In this document: piece by piece, positions 38,590 through 45,985 of the stretch | Position numbering within the stretch: the first letter of the stretch is position 1 | Layout: each line of letters starts with the position of its first letter | Source of the DNA: Euzebyales bacterium | GTDB lineage: Bacteria; Actinomycetota; Nitriliruptoria; Euzebyales; JAHELV01 | Length of the DNA: 64,000 nucleotides | Direction of reading: 5' to 3' | Assembly (NCBI GenBank): GCA_036374135.1 | Contig: DASUUK010000034.1 | Coordinates: forward strand, 85,875 to 149,874 | The notes under the pieces: model-generated | Told to the model about the DNA's origin: nothing | The model's database searches: none | Seen by the model: the letters and a program-made list of their open reading frames with translations, nothing else | Position numbers and translations under genes: made by a program

Positions 38590-40069
38590 CCAGCTGCTCG
38601 GCACGTCGCGCCAGCGTCGTCGCCATCGTGGGGAAGATCATGCCGTGGAACGGCACGAGCACCCACCAGTAGAGGCGGCCGAGCAGGCCCTTGGGCGCGA
38701 ACAGTGCACGTTGGTGGAGCTCGCTCCCGCCCTCGACCGCGACGACGCGGAACTCGAGCCACGCGCGGCCCGGCAGCCGCATCTCCGCGAGCAGGCGCAG
38801 CAGACCCGGTCGGCGCGCGGTCGGCCGGCGAACGTCGATGACACGCCAGAAGTCCAGGGCGTCGCCCACGCGCAGCGTGTCGGGATCCCGCCGCCCCCGG
38901 CGCAGTCCGATGCCGCCGACCGCACGGTCCAGCAGGCCGCGCACCCGCCAGGCCCACCCGTGGCTCGGCCATCCGCGGTCACCGCCGACGCCGCTGACAG
39001 CATCGAAGAGCACGTCCGCCGGCGCGGCCGACCGCGCCCGGCGGATGTCGGCGTACATCGTGCCGCCGCTCCACTCGGGATCCCCCGGATCGGGTTCGGC
39101 GGGCGCGCGTTCCGCGAGGTCGGCCTCACGCCACGAGGTCTCGACATCGTGGTCGCGGATCCGCGCGAGCGCGAGCTGCAGCGCGCGGCGGTAGCCGAGG
39201 CGCTCCCCTGGGACGAGCCGCTCGATCGCCGCGGTCCCGTGCTCGGCGAACGCGTCGACGATGAGGCTGTCCACCAGCGGCTTGGCGATCGAGGCTGGGA
39301 CGGACGTCACCAGGCCGACCCAGAGGCTGGACAGCCGCGGCGTGAGCAGCGGCACGCCGATGATGACTCTTCGTGGCAGTCCGGCGACCTCCGCGTACGT
39401 GCGCATCATCTGGCGGTAGGTGAGGACGTCGGGACCGCCGATGTCGTAGGTGTGGTCGTCGGCGTCGTCGAGGGTCAGCACACCGATCAGGTACCGCAGC
39501 ACGTCGCGGATGGCGATCGGCTGGACACGCGACTCCACCCATCGTGGCGTCACCATGACCGGCAGCACCTCGACGAGGTTGCGCAGCATCTCGAACGACG
39601 CGCTCCCCGACCCGATGATCACGGCGGCCCGCAGTTCCGTCACGGGTACGGTGCCCTCGCGCAGCACCTCGGCGACCTCGGCGCGGCTGCGCATGTGCTC
39701 GCTGCCGGGCGCATCGGCCGTCGTCAGGCCGCCCAGGTAGACGATGCGCCCGACACCGGCCGAGGCGGCCATGCGGGCGACCGTCGCCGCGATCCGCCTG
39801 TCGCGGTCGGCGAAGTCCTCGCCCGCGGACATCGAGTGGACCAGGTGGTAGACGACGTCGACGTCCGCGAAGGCCCTTGCGACGTCGTCGGGTCGCAGCA
39901 GGTCGCCCGGCACGATCTCGGCCCGGTCGGCCCAAACGGTGCCACGCAGCTTGGCCGGGTCGCGGGCGAGGCAACGAATCGCATAGCCGGCGTCCAGCAG
40001 GCGAGGGACCAACCGGCCACCGACGTAGCCGGAGGCACCGAGAACGAGCACGCGACGGGATTGCTGCAC
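38492..40069 (-). CDS. NAD(P)-binding SDR-DUF2867 fusion protein
   Basis: The 525-residue protein joins an atypical (NmrA-like) SDR domain to a DUF2867 domain. The nucleotide-binding motif is VLGASGYVGGRLVPRLL at 9-25. The SDR part extends to about residue 300. The DUF2867 part (about 320-495) includes RVGDALDFWRVIDV near 405, LRLLAEMRLPGRAWLEF near 430 and YWWVLVPFHGMIFPTM near 475. This fusion is widespread but of unknown function; a membrane-associated reductase is a guess. The C-terminal 30 residues are alanine/proline-rich and are encoded opposite the 3' end of the glycosylase gene. Confidence 0.85.
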   Translation of the reverse strand: MQQSRRVLVLGASGYVGGRLVPRLLDAGYAIRCLARDPAKLRGTVWADRAEIVPGDLLRPDDVARAFADVDVVYHLVHSMSAGEDFADRDRRIAATVARMAASAGVGRIVYLGGLTTADAPGSEHMRSRAEVAEVLREGTVPVTELRAAVIIGSGSASFEMLRNLVEVLPVMVTPRWVESRVQPIAIRDVLRYLIGVLTLDDADDHTYDIGGPDVLTYRQMMRTYAEVAGLPRRVIIGVPLLTPRLSSLWVGLVTSVPASIAKPLVDSLIVDAFAEHGTAAIERLVPGERLGYRRALQLALARIRDHDVETSWREADLAERAPAEPDPGDPEWSGGTMYADIRRARSAAPADVLFDAVSGVGGDRGWPSHGWAWRVRGLLDRAVGGIGLRRGRRDPDTLRVGDALDFWRVIDVRRPTARRPGLLRLLAEMRLPGRAWLEFRVVAVEGGSELHQRALFAPKGLLGRLYWWVLVPFHGMIFPTMATTLARRAEQLATSSGAPTAPPAAPGDDPAAADPDQRRARRAG

Positions 40070-40123
40070 GAGGCAACGCTACCGCTCGCCCCACGGGGCG
40101 GGGCGCGACCCCGCTCGCGACCG

Positions 40124-40129
40124 TAGGCT
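40124..40129 (+). promoter_or_regulatory. Putative -10 box of the J-domain gene (leaderless type)
   Basis: TAGGCT lies nine bases before ATG 40139, with no ribosome-binding site between. A transcript would begin at or next to the start codon. Confidence 0.5.
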
Positions 40130-40138
40130 TGGACGGCG

Positions 40139-40498
40139 ATGGCCGATGACCCGTACCAGGTGTTGGGGGTCGCTCCCGACGCCGACCTCGCACAGATCCG
40201 CCGCGCCTACCTGGCCCACCTGCGGGTCAACCATCCCGACGTGCGCCCCGGCGACGCCGACGCCGAGCAGCGGACCCGCGAGCTCAACCACGCGTGGGAG
40301 CAGGTGCGCAGGCGTCGGCGCAACGGCGCCTCGGGCTACGGGACTGCCGGCACGCCGCCGACGCGTGGGCGCCCGTCGACCGCCGCCTACTCGCGCGCGC
40401 GGCGCGACTTCCGCTCGGCGTTCACGACGGCGACGCTACGGGTGGCGCTGCTGATGCTGGCGTTCGGCCTGCTGCTGCTGATCGTGCTGACCCGCTGA
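40139..40498 (+). CDS. J-domain protein with C-terminal membrane anchor
   Basis: The 119-residue protein has an N-terminal J domain (residues 4-62): DPYQVLGVAPDADLAQIRRAYLAHL, then the HPD tripeptide in RVNHPDVRPG that stimulates DnaK. A low-complexity linker follows. Residues 99-117 (LRVALLMLAFGLLLLIVLT) form one membrane helix, so the J domain is tethered to the inner face of the membrane. It probably recruits Hsp70 to membrane clients. It is convergent with the gene at 40.7 kb. The gene appears leaderless. Confidence 0.85.
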   Translation: MADDPYQVLGVAPDADLAQIRRAYLAHLRVNHPDVRPGDADAEQRTRELNHAWEQVRRRRRNGASGYGTAGTPPTRGRPSTAAYSRARRDFRSAFTTATLRVALLMLAFGLLLLIVLTR

Positions 40499-40513
40499 GC
40501 CGGGGCGCACCCC

Positions 40514-40702
40514 GCACGTCAGCCGATGCCCTGCCGGGTCCAACGCTATCGATCGGACACCGGTGACACGGACGGCGGTGTCCCTCGTGTCCGGAACAGA
40601 TCGTTCGGGCCTGCCGGCGTCGGCGCGCGCGCCCGAGCACGCCCCCGCACCCCCCGCCACGAACGTCCGCACGTCAGCACGTCAGCACGTCAGCCGATGC
40701 CC
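40514..40702. repeat. 18-bp exact direct repeat flanking hairpin copy B, plus an 8-bp tandem repeat
   Basis: GCACGTCAGCCGATGCCC occurs at 40514-40531 and again at 40685-40702, where it overlaps the 3' end of the minus-strand gene. GCACGTCA is repeated three times in tandem at 40669-40692. The 40-bp hairpin element lies between them. The pattern could reflect slippage or a small duplication. Confidence 0.85.
40554..40593. repeat. 40-bp dispersed hairpin repeat, copy B (terminator-like)
   Basis: CGGACACCGG...GTGTCCG forms an imperfect inverted repeat and matches copy A at 22879-22918 at roughly 35 of 40 positions. It lies between two convergent genes, so it could act as a bidirectional terminator. 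The right flank, GGAACAGATCG, read in reverse resembles the left flank of copy A. Confidence 0.75.
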
Positions 40703-41154
40703 AGCACGTCCTCGCCGCCCTCGCCCGGCGCGGTGGCCAGGTCCGCGGCGTGCTGCAGGGGACGCAGGAACGGCAGCGCTGCCGGGTCAAGCTGCTCGGC
40801 CGCACTGAACGCGCCCACCTCGCCGTCCTCCAACGGCGCGGCTGTGACCCATGTGCCGCGCTGGCGGGCGCCATAGGCGACGACCACGACGTCGACAGGC
40901 CCCCCGTCGGCGTCCATCTCCGCCTCGGCGACGAACCCGAAGCACGGCGCGGACGCCGGCACCATGCGGTCGGCGGCGAAGTGCGACAGCGCGGTGAACC
41001 GCTGCTCGTCATCGTCGGGGAAGCCGTCGAGCGTGGTCACCTGCGTCTGGGAGGGCCGCGGCAGCACGACCGCGGCGGGGACGGGCGCATCGTGGCGGGC
41101 GACCAGGTCGCGCGCCGCCTCCTGGCACAGCTGCCGCAGTTCGTCGAGCGTCAC
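40690..41154 (-). CDS. Uncharacterised 154-residue protein coupled to the exonuclease gene
   Basis: I do not recognise the family. The soluble, acidic protein has a helical N-terminus (TLDELRQLCQEAARDLV), a proline-rich strand region and an aspartate/alanine-rich end. The sequence AYGARQRGTWVTAAPLEDGEVGAFSA near 93 looks like a compact beta domain. GTG 41154 overlaps the exonuclease stop as GTGA, so translation is coupled. Its stop codon lies in the 18-bp direct repeat. Position suggests a partner in nucleic-acid processing, but no motif supports this. Confidence 0.7.
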   Translation of the reverse strand: MTLDELRQLCQEAARDLVARHDAPVPAAVVLPRPSQTQVTTLDGFPDDDEQRFTALSHFAADRMVPASAPCFGFVAEAEMDADGGPVDVVVVAYGARQRGTWVTAAPLEDGEVGAFSAAEQLDPAALPFLRPLQHAADLATAPGEGGEDVLGIG

Positions 41155-42020
41155 GCCGTCACCTCGTCGAGAGCAGCGCGCAGCCGACCGACCGGTCCGT
41201 CCAGGTTGTGCTCGGCCGCCAGCCGCTCGGCGGCGGTGTCATCACGCGCCCCGGAGGTCCGCTTCAGCTCGACATCGGTGCGCAGTGGCACGACCTCACG
41301 CATCGCGGCGATGTACGGTGCGGCCTCGCGCAGGCGCTCACCCAGCTTGGGTGTCTGCGCGTCGGCGTCGTCGAGCAGCGCCTCGAGCGTCGGGTATGCC
41401 GACACCAGCCGCTGTGCGGTCTTCTCCCCCACGCCCGGCACACCGGGCAGCCCGTCGGACGGATCGCCCCGCAGGATGGCGAAGTCGACGTAACGCTCGG
41501 GCGGGACGGCGTAGTGCTCACGGACGGTGTCGGCGTCGAAGATCCGCAGCTCCGAGACGCCGCGCAGCGTGTAGAGCACGCGCACGACCGGATCGCGGAC
41601 GAGCTGGATCAGATCGCGGTCGCCGGTGACGATGTCGACACGGTCCGGATCGCTGACCGGCGCACACAGCACGGCGAGCGCGTCGTCGGCCTCCCAGCCC
41701 GGGGCCTCGACGCACTCCTGTCCCAGCACGGCCAGCACGCGCCGCAGCAGCGGGAACTGCTCGGGCAGGCCCTCGGGATCCTCGGCGCGGTCGCCCTTGT
41801 AGCCGTGATAGGCCGCCACCCGTCCCGCGGGGCGCCAGTCCGCGTCGAACGTGTGCACGACCCGGTCGGGACCGTGATCGCCGATCAGCCGTGCCGTCAT
41901 GTCCAGGTACCCACGCACAGCGTTGACCGGCCGCCCACGGCCGTCGGTGATCGAGTCGGGCAGGGCGAAGAACGCCCGGTACATCAGGCTCGAGGTGTCG
42001 AGCAGCAGCATCCGCGTCAT
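41151..42020 (-). CDS. 5'-3' exonuclease (flap endonuclease-like, PolI N-terminal type)
   Basis: A stand-alone FEN-like nuclease of 289 residues that may remove RNA primers or flaps. Metal-binding acidic residues occur in MLLLDTSSLMYRAFFAL at the N-terminus, APGWEADDALAVL near 110 and IVTGDRDLIQLV near 135. The helix-hairpin-helix is ILRGDPSDGLPGVPGVGEKTAQRLV near 190. ATG 42020 is chosen: upstream sequence is unconserved and a TAGGCT box lies seven bases before it. Actinobacteria often carry such a protein besides DNA polymerase I. It is divergent from the SDR gene and coupled to the gene at 40.7 kb. Confidence 0.9.
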   Translation of the reverse strand: MTRMLLLDTSSLMYRAFFALPDSITDGRGRPVNAVRGYLDMTARLIGDHGPDRVVHTFDADWRPAGRVAAYHGYKGDRAEDPEGLPEQFPLLRRVLAVLGQECVEAPGWEADDALAVLCAPVSDPDRVDIVTGDRDLIQLVRDPVVRVLYTLRGVSELRIFDADTVREHYAVPPERYVDFAILRGDPSDGLPGVPGVGEKTAQRLVSAYPTLEALLDDADAQTPKLGERLREAAPYIAAMREVVPLRTDVELKRTSGARDDTAAERLAAEHNLDGPVGRLRAALDEVTA

Positions 42021-42027
42021 CACGCGT

Positions 42028-42033
42028 AGCCTA
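42028..42033 (-). promoter_or_regulatory. Putative -10 box of the exonuclease gene (leaderless type)
   Basis: TAGGCT on the minus strand lies seven bases before the ATG at 42020. No ribosome-binding site is visible. Confidence 0.5.
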
Positions 42034-42096
42034 GGGCGTCCGCGCGATGGGGACCGGCTGCACACGCGCCGGCGAGGACGGAGGAGGCCAGCGATC

Positions 42097-42828
42097 GTGA
42101 GTGCCGTGCTGCTGTGGATCACCGGAGCGTCGTCGGGCATCGGCGGGGCGATGGTCGATGCGGTGCCCTACGACGACGTGCACATCGTCGACATCTCGCG
42201 ATCCGGTGGCACGCCCGGCACCGAGCACGTGCCGGCGGACCTCGCCGACCCGAATGCCTGGAGCGCGATCGCCGCGCACTTCCAGGCGCGCGTGGCGCAG
42301 TTCGACGGTGACCACGTCTGCTTCGTCCATGCCGCAGCGTCACTGTCGCCGATCGGGTTCGCCGGCGAGGTCGATCACGCGACCTATCAGCGCACGGCAC
42401 TGCTGAACGCGGCCGCGCCGCAGGTGCTGGGCGACGCACTGCTGCACGCCTTGGAGGTGTCGCCCTTCGACGGCACGGCCGACCTCGTCTTCATCTCGTC
42501 AGGAGCTGCCAAGCGGCCCATCGAGGGCTGGTCTGTCTACTGCGCGGGCAAGGCGGGCCAGGACATGTGGGTGCGCACGGTCGGCGCCGAGCAGCAGCGG
42601 CGGGGCACCCGACGCCGCGTGCTGGCGATCGCCCCGGGCGTCGTCGCGACGCAGATGCAGGAGCGGATCCGCGCGACGGACGCCCACGACTTCCCCGATG
42701 TCGACCGCTTCCGCGAGCTGCACGCCGACGGCGCGCTGCTCGACCCGGCCGACAGCGCCCGTCGGGTGTGGGCGCTTGTCACCGGCGATGCCGCGTCCGG
42801 ATCGGTGCTCGACGTGCGCGACCTGTGA
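42097..42828 (+). CDS. Short-chain dehydrogenase/reductase (sepiapterin/benzil reductase-like)
   Basis: The 243-residue SDR has the cofactor motif TGASSGIGGAM at 9-19, HAAASLSP near 78, the catalytic serine in ISSGAAKRP near 132 and the YxxxK pair in YCAGKAGQD near 148. The aspartate in VDISRS near 33 suggests NADP or NAD is not settled by sequence. The overall pattern recalls bacterial benzil/sepiapterin reductases; the true substrate is unknown. GTG 42097 follows GGAGGAGG by nine bases; longer readings lack a site. It precedes the thioesterase gene by 64 bp in the same direction. Confidence 0.86.
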   Translation: MSAVLLWITGASSGIGGAMVDAVPYDDVHIVDISRSGGTPGTEHVPADLADPNAWSAIAAHFQARVAQFDGDHVCFVHAAASLSPIGFAGEVDHATYQRTALLNAAAPQVLGDALLHALEVSPFDGTADLVFISSGAAKRPIEGWSVYCAGKAGQDMWVRTVGAEQQRRGTRRRVLAIAPGVVATQMQERIRATDAHDFPDVDRFRELHADGALLDPADSARRVWALVTGDAASGSVLDVRDL

Positions 42829-42892
42829 GCGCGTCAGCGGTCACTGGACAGGCCGGGGGGCAACCTGCTCGCGCCAGCGAGGAGGTTGGGCT

Positions 42893-43693
42893 GTGAGCGC
42901 GACGCCGGCGCTGCCCCACGCGTTCTTCGTCCCGGACGGCGACGCGTTCGTCGGCACGGAAGCCACGGCGGGTCCCTGGGACCCACAGCGCAGCATGCAC
43001 TTCGGCCCTCCGGCCGCACTGCTGGGGCGTGCCGCGGCGGCGCTGCCCGCCGACACACCACGGCGAGTCGTGCGCACGACCTTCGAGATCCTGCGTCCGG
43101 TGCCGATCGGGCGCGTCCGCGTGCGTGCCGCCGTCGATCGCCCGGGTCGACGCATCGATCTCGTGAGCGCCGTGCTGACCGATGACGCCGGCGTGGAGTT
43201 GGCGCTGTGTCGCGCCTGGCGCATCCGTGAGGCCGACGTCGACGTGCCACGGACGATCTCCGCGCCACCACCCGGCCCCGAGGTCGGGCAGGTCCGCCCG
43301 TTCTTCGCGGTCGAGGCCGACGTGCACTACGGCGCCGCGATGGAGGTCCGGTTCCTGACCGGCGCCTTCCTCGACCCCGGTCCCGCCGATGTGTGGATGC
43401 GCGCTCGCGTCCCGTTGATCGCCGGCGAGGAGACATCGCCGCTGAGCCGGGTGCTGGTCGCCGCCGACTCGGGCAACGGCGTGTCGGCCGTCGCCGATCC
43501 GCGCGACCTGCTGTTCGTCAACACCGACCTGACCGTCCACCTGCACCGTCATCCCGTCGGCGAGTGGATCCTGCTGCGGGCCGCCACGACGCTCGACGGC
43601 GGCGGATCCGGTCTCGCGACCACTCGCGTGTCCGACGAACGGGGTGACATCGGGACGGCACTGCAGTCGCTGTTCGTTGCGCCTGCACGCTGA
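42893..43693 (+). CDS. Acyl-CoA thioesterase-family protein (double hotdog)
   Basis: The 266-residue product fits the TesB-like/4HBT_3 double-hotdog thioesterases: a first hotdog with SMHFGPPAALLGRAA near 33 and FEILRPVPIGRVRVRA near 62, and a second with PLIAGEETSPLSRVLVAADSGNG near 180 and FVNTDLTVHLHRHPVGEW near 210. These enzymes hydrolyse acyl-CoA in the cytosol; chain preference is unknown. GTG 42893 follows GAGGAGG by seven bases. It lies between an SDR and a TetR regulator, so it may belong to a small fatty-acid gene group that includes the desaturase. Confidence 0.8.
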   Translation: MSATPALPHAFFVPDGDAFVGTEATAGPWDPQRSMHFGPPAALLGRAAAALPADTPRRVVRTTFEILRPVPIGRVRVRAAVDRPGRRIDLVSAVLTDDAGVELALCRAWRIREADVDVPRTISAPPPGPEVGQVRPFFAVEADVHYGAAMEVRFLTGAFLDPGPADVWMRARVPLIAGEETSPLSRVLVAADSGNGVSAVADPRDLLFVNTDLTVHLHRHPVGEWILLRAATTLDGGGSGLATTRVSDERGDIGTALQSLFVAPAR

Positions 43694-43759
43694 CGGCCAC
43701 ACGCGCGTCACGACGGCCGCGCCCGCGCAACCGCGGCCGGGGACGTGTCCCGACGCTGC

Positions 43760-43765
43760 TAGGGT
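43760..43765 (+). promoter_or_regulatory. Putative -10 box of the second TetR gene (leaderless type)
   Basis: TAGGGT is followed by exactly six bases and then ATG 43772. With the usual distance from -10 to the start site, transcription would begin at the A of the start codon. Confidence 0.6.
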
Positions 43766-43771
43766 CGGCCC

Positions 43772-44404
43772 ATGGGTGAGCGGCGGATGACGGCCAGCCA
43801 ACGGCGCAGCCAGCTGGTCGAGGTGGCCAAGACGGCGTTCGCCGAGCTCGGGTACGACCGCACCAGCGTCGAAGAGATCGCCGCTCGCGCCTCGGTGTCC
43901 AAGCCGGTGGTGTACGAGCACTTCGGCGGCAAGGAGGGCATCTACGCGGTCATCGTCGACCGCGAGAGCGCCCGCCTGCTCGAGATGATCACCTCACGTC
44001 TCGGTCCCGACATCGGCGCCCGCGAGCAGATCCACGCCAGCGCCCTGGCGTTCCTCGACTACATCGAGGACGACCCGGCGGGGTTCCGCGTGCTGACCCG
44101 CGACTCGCCGGCCCGGATCGGCGGCGGGGGCATGTCGGGCCTGCTCGGCGACGTTGCCGACAAGGCAGAGGAGGTGCTGCGGGGGTTCTTCAGCCGCTCG
44201 GGCACGGACCTGGAGGCGGCACCGCTGTACGCGCACGCGCTGGTCGGCATGGTGGTCCACGTCGGTGGCTGGTGGGCCGAGGTGCGCACGCCGTCCAAGG
44301 AACTGGTGGCCACGTATCTGACCGCGCTGCTGTACCACGGCCTCCACCGCCTGCCCTGCGACCCCACCAGCCGTCCGCTGCGGTCACCTGTCGACGCATC
44401 CTGA
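43772..44404 (+). CDS. TetR-family regulator, candidate regulator of the adjacent desaturase
   Basis: The 210-residue protein has an N-terminal helix-turn-helix (SQLVEVAKTAFAELGYDRTSVEEIAARASVSKPVVYEHFGGKEGIYA, positions about 13-56) and a C-terminal ligand domain with PLYAHALVGMVVHVGGWW near 150. It is convergent with the acyl-ACP desaturase gene, which carries a 33-bp palindrome in its promoter. This suggests a DesT-like sensor of acyl-CoA composition, an inference from position only. ATG 43772 appears leaderless. A hairpin terminator follows directly. Confidence 0.88.
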   Translation: MGERRMTASQRRSQLVEVAKTAFAELGYDRTSVEEIAARASVSKPVVYEHFGGKEGIYAVIVDRESARLLEMITSRLGPDIGAREQIHASALAFLDYIEDDPAGFRVLTRDSPARIGGGGMSGLLGDVADKAEEVLRGFFSRSGTDLEAAPLYAHALVGMVVHVGGWWAEVRTPSKELVATYLTALLYHGLHRLPCDPTSRPLRSPVDAS

Positions 44405-44436
44405 CGACGTGTGCCCCGGCCGGGCGCACCACGTCG
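44405..44436. terminator. Hairpin terminator between the TetR and desaturase genes
   Basis: CGACGTG at 44405-44411 pairs with CACGTCG at the other end, and the centre is the palindrome CCCGGCCGGG, giving a near-perfect 32-base stem-loop. It directly follows the TetR stop and serves convergent genes. Confidence 0.65.
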
Positions 44437-44500
44437 GCCACGCCGGGCAGCCACCCGCCGACATCGGCGGTCCCTGCACGGACGCGCGGACCCGCACGAC

Positions 44501-45460
44501 TCAGCTGCTCGTCACCGACGCGCGGTCGGCGCCGCCCCTGCGCGCCCGGCGGGCCGCGCGCTTGTCCTCGAAGCGACTGGCCATCCGGTCGAGTCCGGCG
44601 AGGAACGTCGCCAGCTCGTCGCGCTTCTGCTCGGCCTCGGCATCCAGACCCGTGGCGTCGAACAGCTTCAGGTGACGCAGCAGCGGCCACACGATGTCGT
44701 CGTGGTGCACCCGGAGGTCGTAGATGCCGGCCTCGGCGATCTGCACCGACATGCGCCGGAAGTCGTCCATCACGGCACCGGGCATCTCGAAGTGGACGAC
44801 CTCGGCGGTCACCGCCTCGACGACGGCCGACGGATTGACCTGCATGGCCGCCGTCAGCACGTCCCGGTAGAAGACCATGTGCAGGTTCTCGTCGGCCGAG
44901 ATGCGGGCCATGATCCGGTCGGCCACCGGATCGCCGGAGTACCGGCCGGTGTTGCGGTGGGAGATCCGGGTCGCGAGCTCCTGAAAGGCGACGTACGCCA
45001 TGCCGCGCAGTGCGTCCTTGCCGTCGGTCTCGTAGCCGTCCTCCATCACCTGCATGCGGCCCCGCTCCAACGCGACGGGGTCGACGTTGCGCGTGACGAC
45101 CAGGTAGTCGCGCAGCACGATCGAATGACGCCCCTCCTCCGCGGTCCACCGGTGCACCCAGTTGCGCCACGCGCTGTCGGTGGCACCGAACATCCGGTAG
45201 ATCTCGCGGTGGTAGCTCGGCAGGTTGTCCTCGGTCAACAGGTTGACGAAGAACGCGGTCCGCGCGACGCCGTCGAGCCGGGGCTGATCGGGCGTCCACG
45301 GATCCTTGTCGAAATCGCGTCCCTCGCTGTAGGGGACGTAGTCGTGCGGGAACCACTCCTGCGCCATCGTCAGGTGGCGGTTGAGCAGCCGCTCGGCCTC
45401 TGGCTCGAGTTCGGCGAGCATCTGCGTCTGGTCGTAGCGGGGGGTGGAGGTGCTGCTCAC
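44501..45460 (-). CDS. Acyl-[ACP] desaturase (diiron, DesA-type)
   Basis: The soluble enzyme introduces a double bond into acyl-ACP (stearoyl-ACP desaturase family). The 319 residues contain the diiron ligands: the first glutamate in LLTEDNLPSYHRE near 72, ExxH in AEEGRHSIVLRDYL near 103, and the second pair in ADENLHMVFYRDVL near 190. GTG 45460 is chosen because GGAGG lies six bases upstream; the longer frame crosses the palindromic operator. Length matches mycobacterial DesA proteins. Electron donors are not encoded nearby. Confidence 0.9.
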   Translation of the reverse strand: MSSTSTPRYDQTQMLAELEPEAERLLNRHLTMAQEWFPHDYVPYSEGRDFDKDPWTPDQPRLDGVARTAFFVNLLTEDNLPSYHREIYRMFGATDSAWRNWVHRWTAEEGRHSIVLRDYLVVTRNVDPVALERGRMQVMEDGYETDGKDALRGMAYVAFQELATRISHRNTGRYSGDPVADRIMARISADENLHMVFYRDVLTAAMQVNPSAVVEAVTAEVVHFEMPGAVMDDFRRMSVQIAEAGIYDLRVHHDDIVWPLLRHLKLFDATGLDAEAEQKRDELATFLAGLDRMASRFEDKRAARRARRGGADRASVTSS

Positions 45461-45541
45461 GGTGGGCCTCCCTGATCGTGTTGGCGTGCAGGCGGTCGAC
45501 CGCGTGCGGTCGTGGTTCGAGGTCCGTGACGGTGGTCGGAA

Positions 45542-45574
45542 ACCTACGGTTGCGTAACCTACGCTACCGTAGGT
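45542..45574. promoter_or_regulatory. 33-bp palindromic operator upstream of the desaturase
   Basis: Arms ACCTACGGTTGCGTA and TACGCTACCGTAGGT surround ACC at the centre; 14 of 15 arm positions pair. The nested GCGTA/TACGC and ACCTACGGT/ACCGTAGGT dyads share one centre at 45558. It lies about 80 bp before the desaturase start and contains TAGGTT hexamers that could be -10 boxes on the minus strand. The size suits two TetR dimers. The likely regulator is the TetR at 43.8 kb. Confidence 0.8.
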
Positions 45575-45641
45575 CGCTCGTGGCAGCGGTTCAACCCACC
45601 GATCGGTCAGCGGTCGGTGGGCCGCGCGCGTCCCTCGACGG

Positions 45642-45899
45642 CTAGCCCCGCGAGCGGCGCTGCGTCCGCTCACCGCACCGCAGGCACACGAACCACTGCG
45701 CGTCGCCCTCGGTCTCCATCACACCCCCGCGGCCACCGCAGGATGGGCAGCGGGCCGCCGACGTCCACAGATCCGGGCGGTCGCCGCCCTCGTCCCACTC
45801 CGACGCTCGTGCGCGCCGCCGGCGCAGTTCCGCGCGCAGGGCGCGCAGCCATGCGCCGATCAGCAGCGCCGCCACGACGCCAGCGAGCAGCATCCCCAT
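45642..45899 (-). CDS. Small membrane protein with C-terminal zinc ribbon
   Basis: The 85-residue protein starts with one membrane helix (MLLAGVVAALLIGAWL, residues 3-18), then a strongly basic segment (RAELRRRRARAS), and ends in a zinc ribbon with CPSCGGRG and CLRCGERT near 51 and 72. The basic stretch predicts an N-out, C-in topology, placing the zinc ribbon in the cytosol. Function unknown. It is divergent from the M17 homologue, with 86 bp between them, and lies upstream of the desaturase operator. The conserved four cysteines make it a credible gene. Confidence 0.75.
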   Translation of the reverse strand: MGMLLAGVVAALLIGAWLRALRAELRRRRARASEWDEGGDRPDLWTSAARCPSCGGRGGVMETEGDAQWFVCLRCGERTQRRSRG

Positions 45900-45973
45900 C
45901 CCTACCGTCTCGGCCCGCGCGCCTCACCGGATCCCGGCAGCCGCAGGCGTGCCGGGAGGGGATCGGCGGACAC

Positions 45974-45979
45974 TAGGAT
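45974..45979 (+). promoter_or_regulatory. Putative -10 box of the M17 homologue (leaderless type)
   Basis: TAGGAT is followed by six bases and then ATG 45986, the same geometry as at 43760-43772. No ribosome-binding site is seen. Confidence 0.55.
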
Positions 45980-45985
45980 CAGCCC

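Noticed and set aside
40514..40702. Insertion sequence or target-site duplication
   Set aside because: The bracketed 150 bp carry no transposase or terminal inverted repeats of a known kind, so only a direct repeat is reported.
43772..45460. TetR and desaturase as one transcript
   Set aside because: The genes are convergent with a hairpin terminator between them, so any link is regulatory and not an operon.
45461..45673. N-terminal extension of the desaturase to 45673
   Set aside because: It would be translated through the palindromic operator and has no family similarity. GTG 45460 has GGAGG at ideal spacing.
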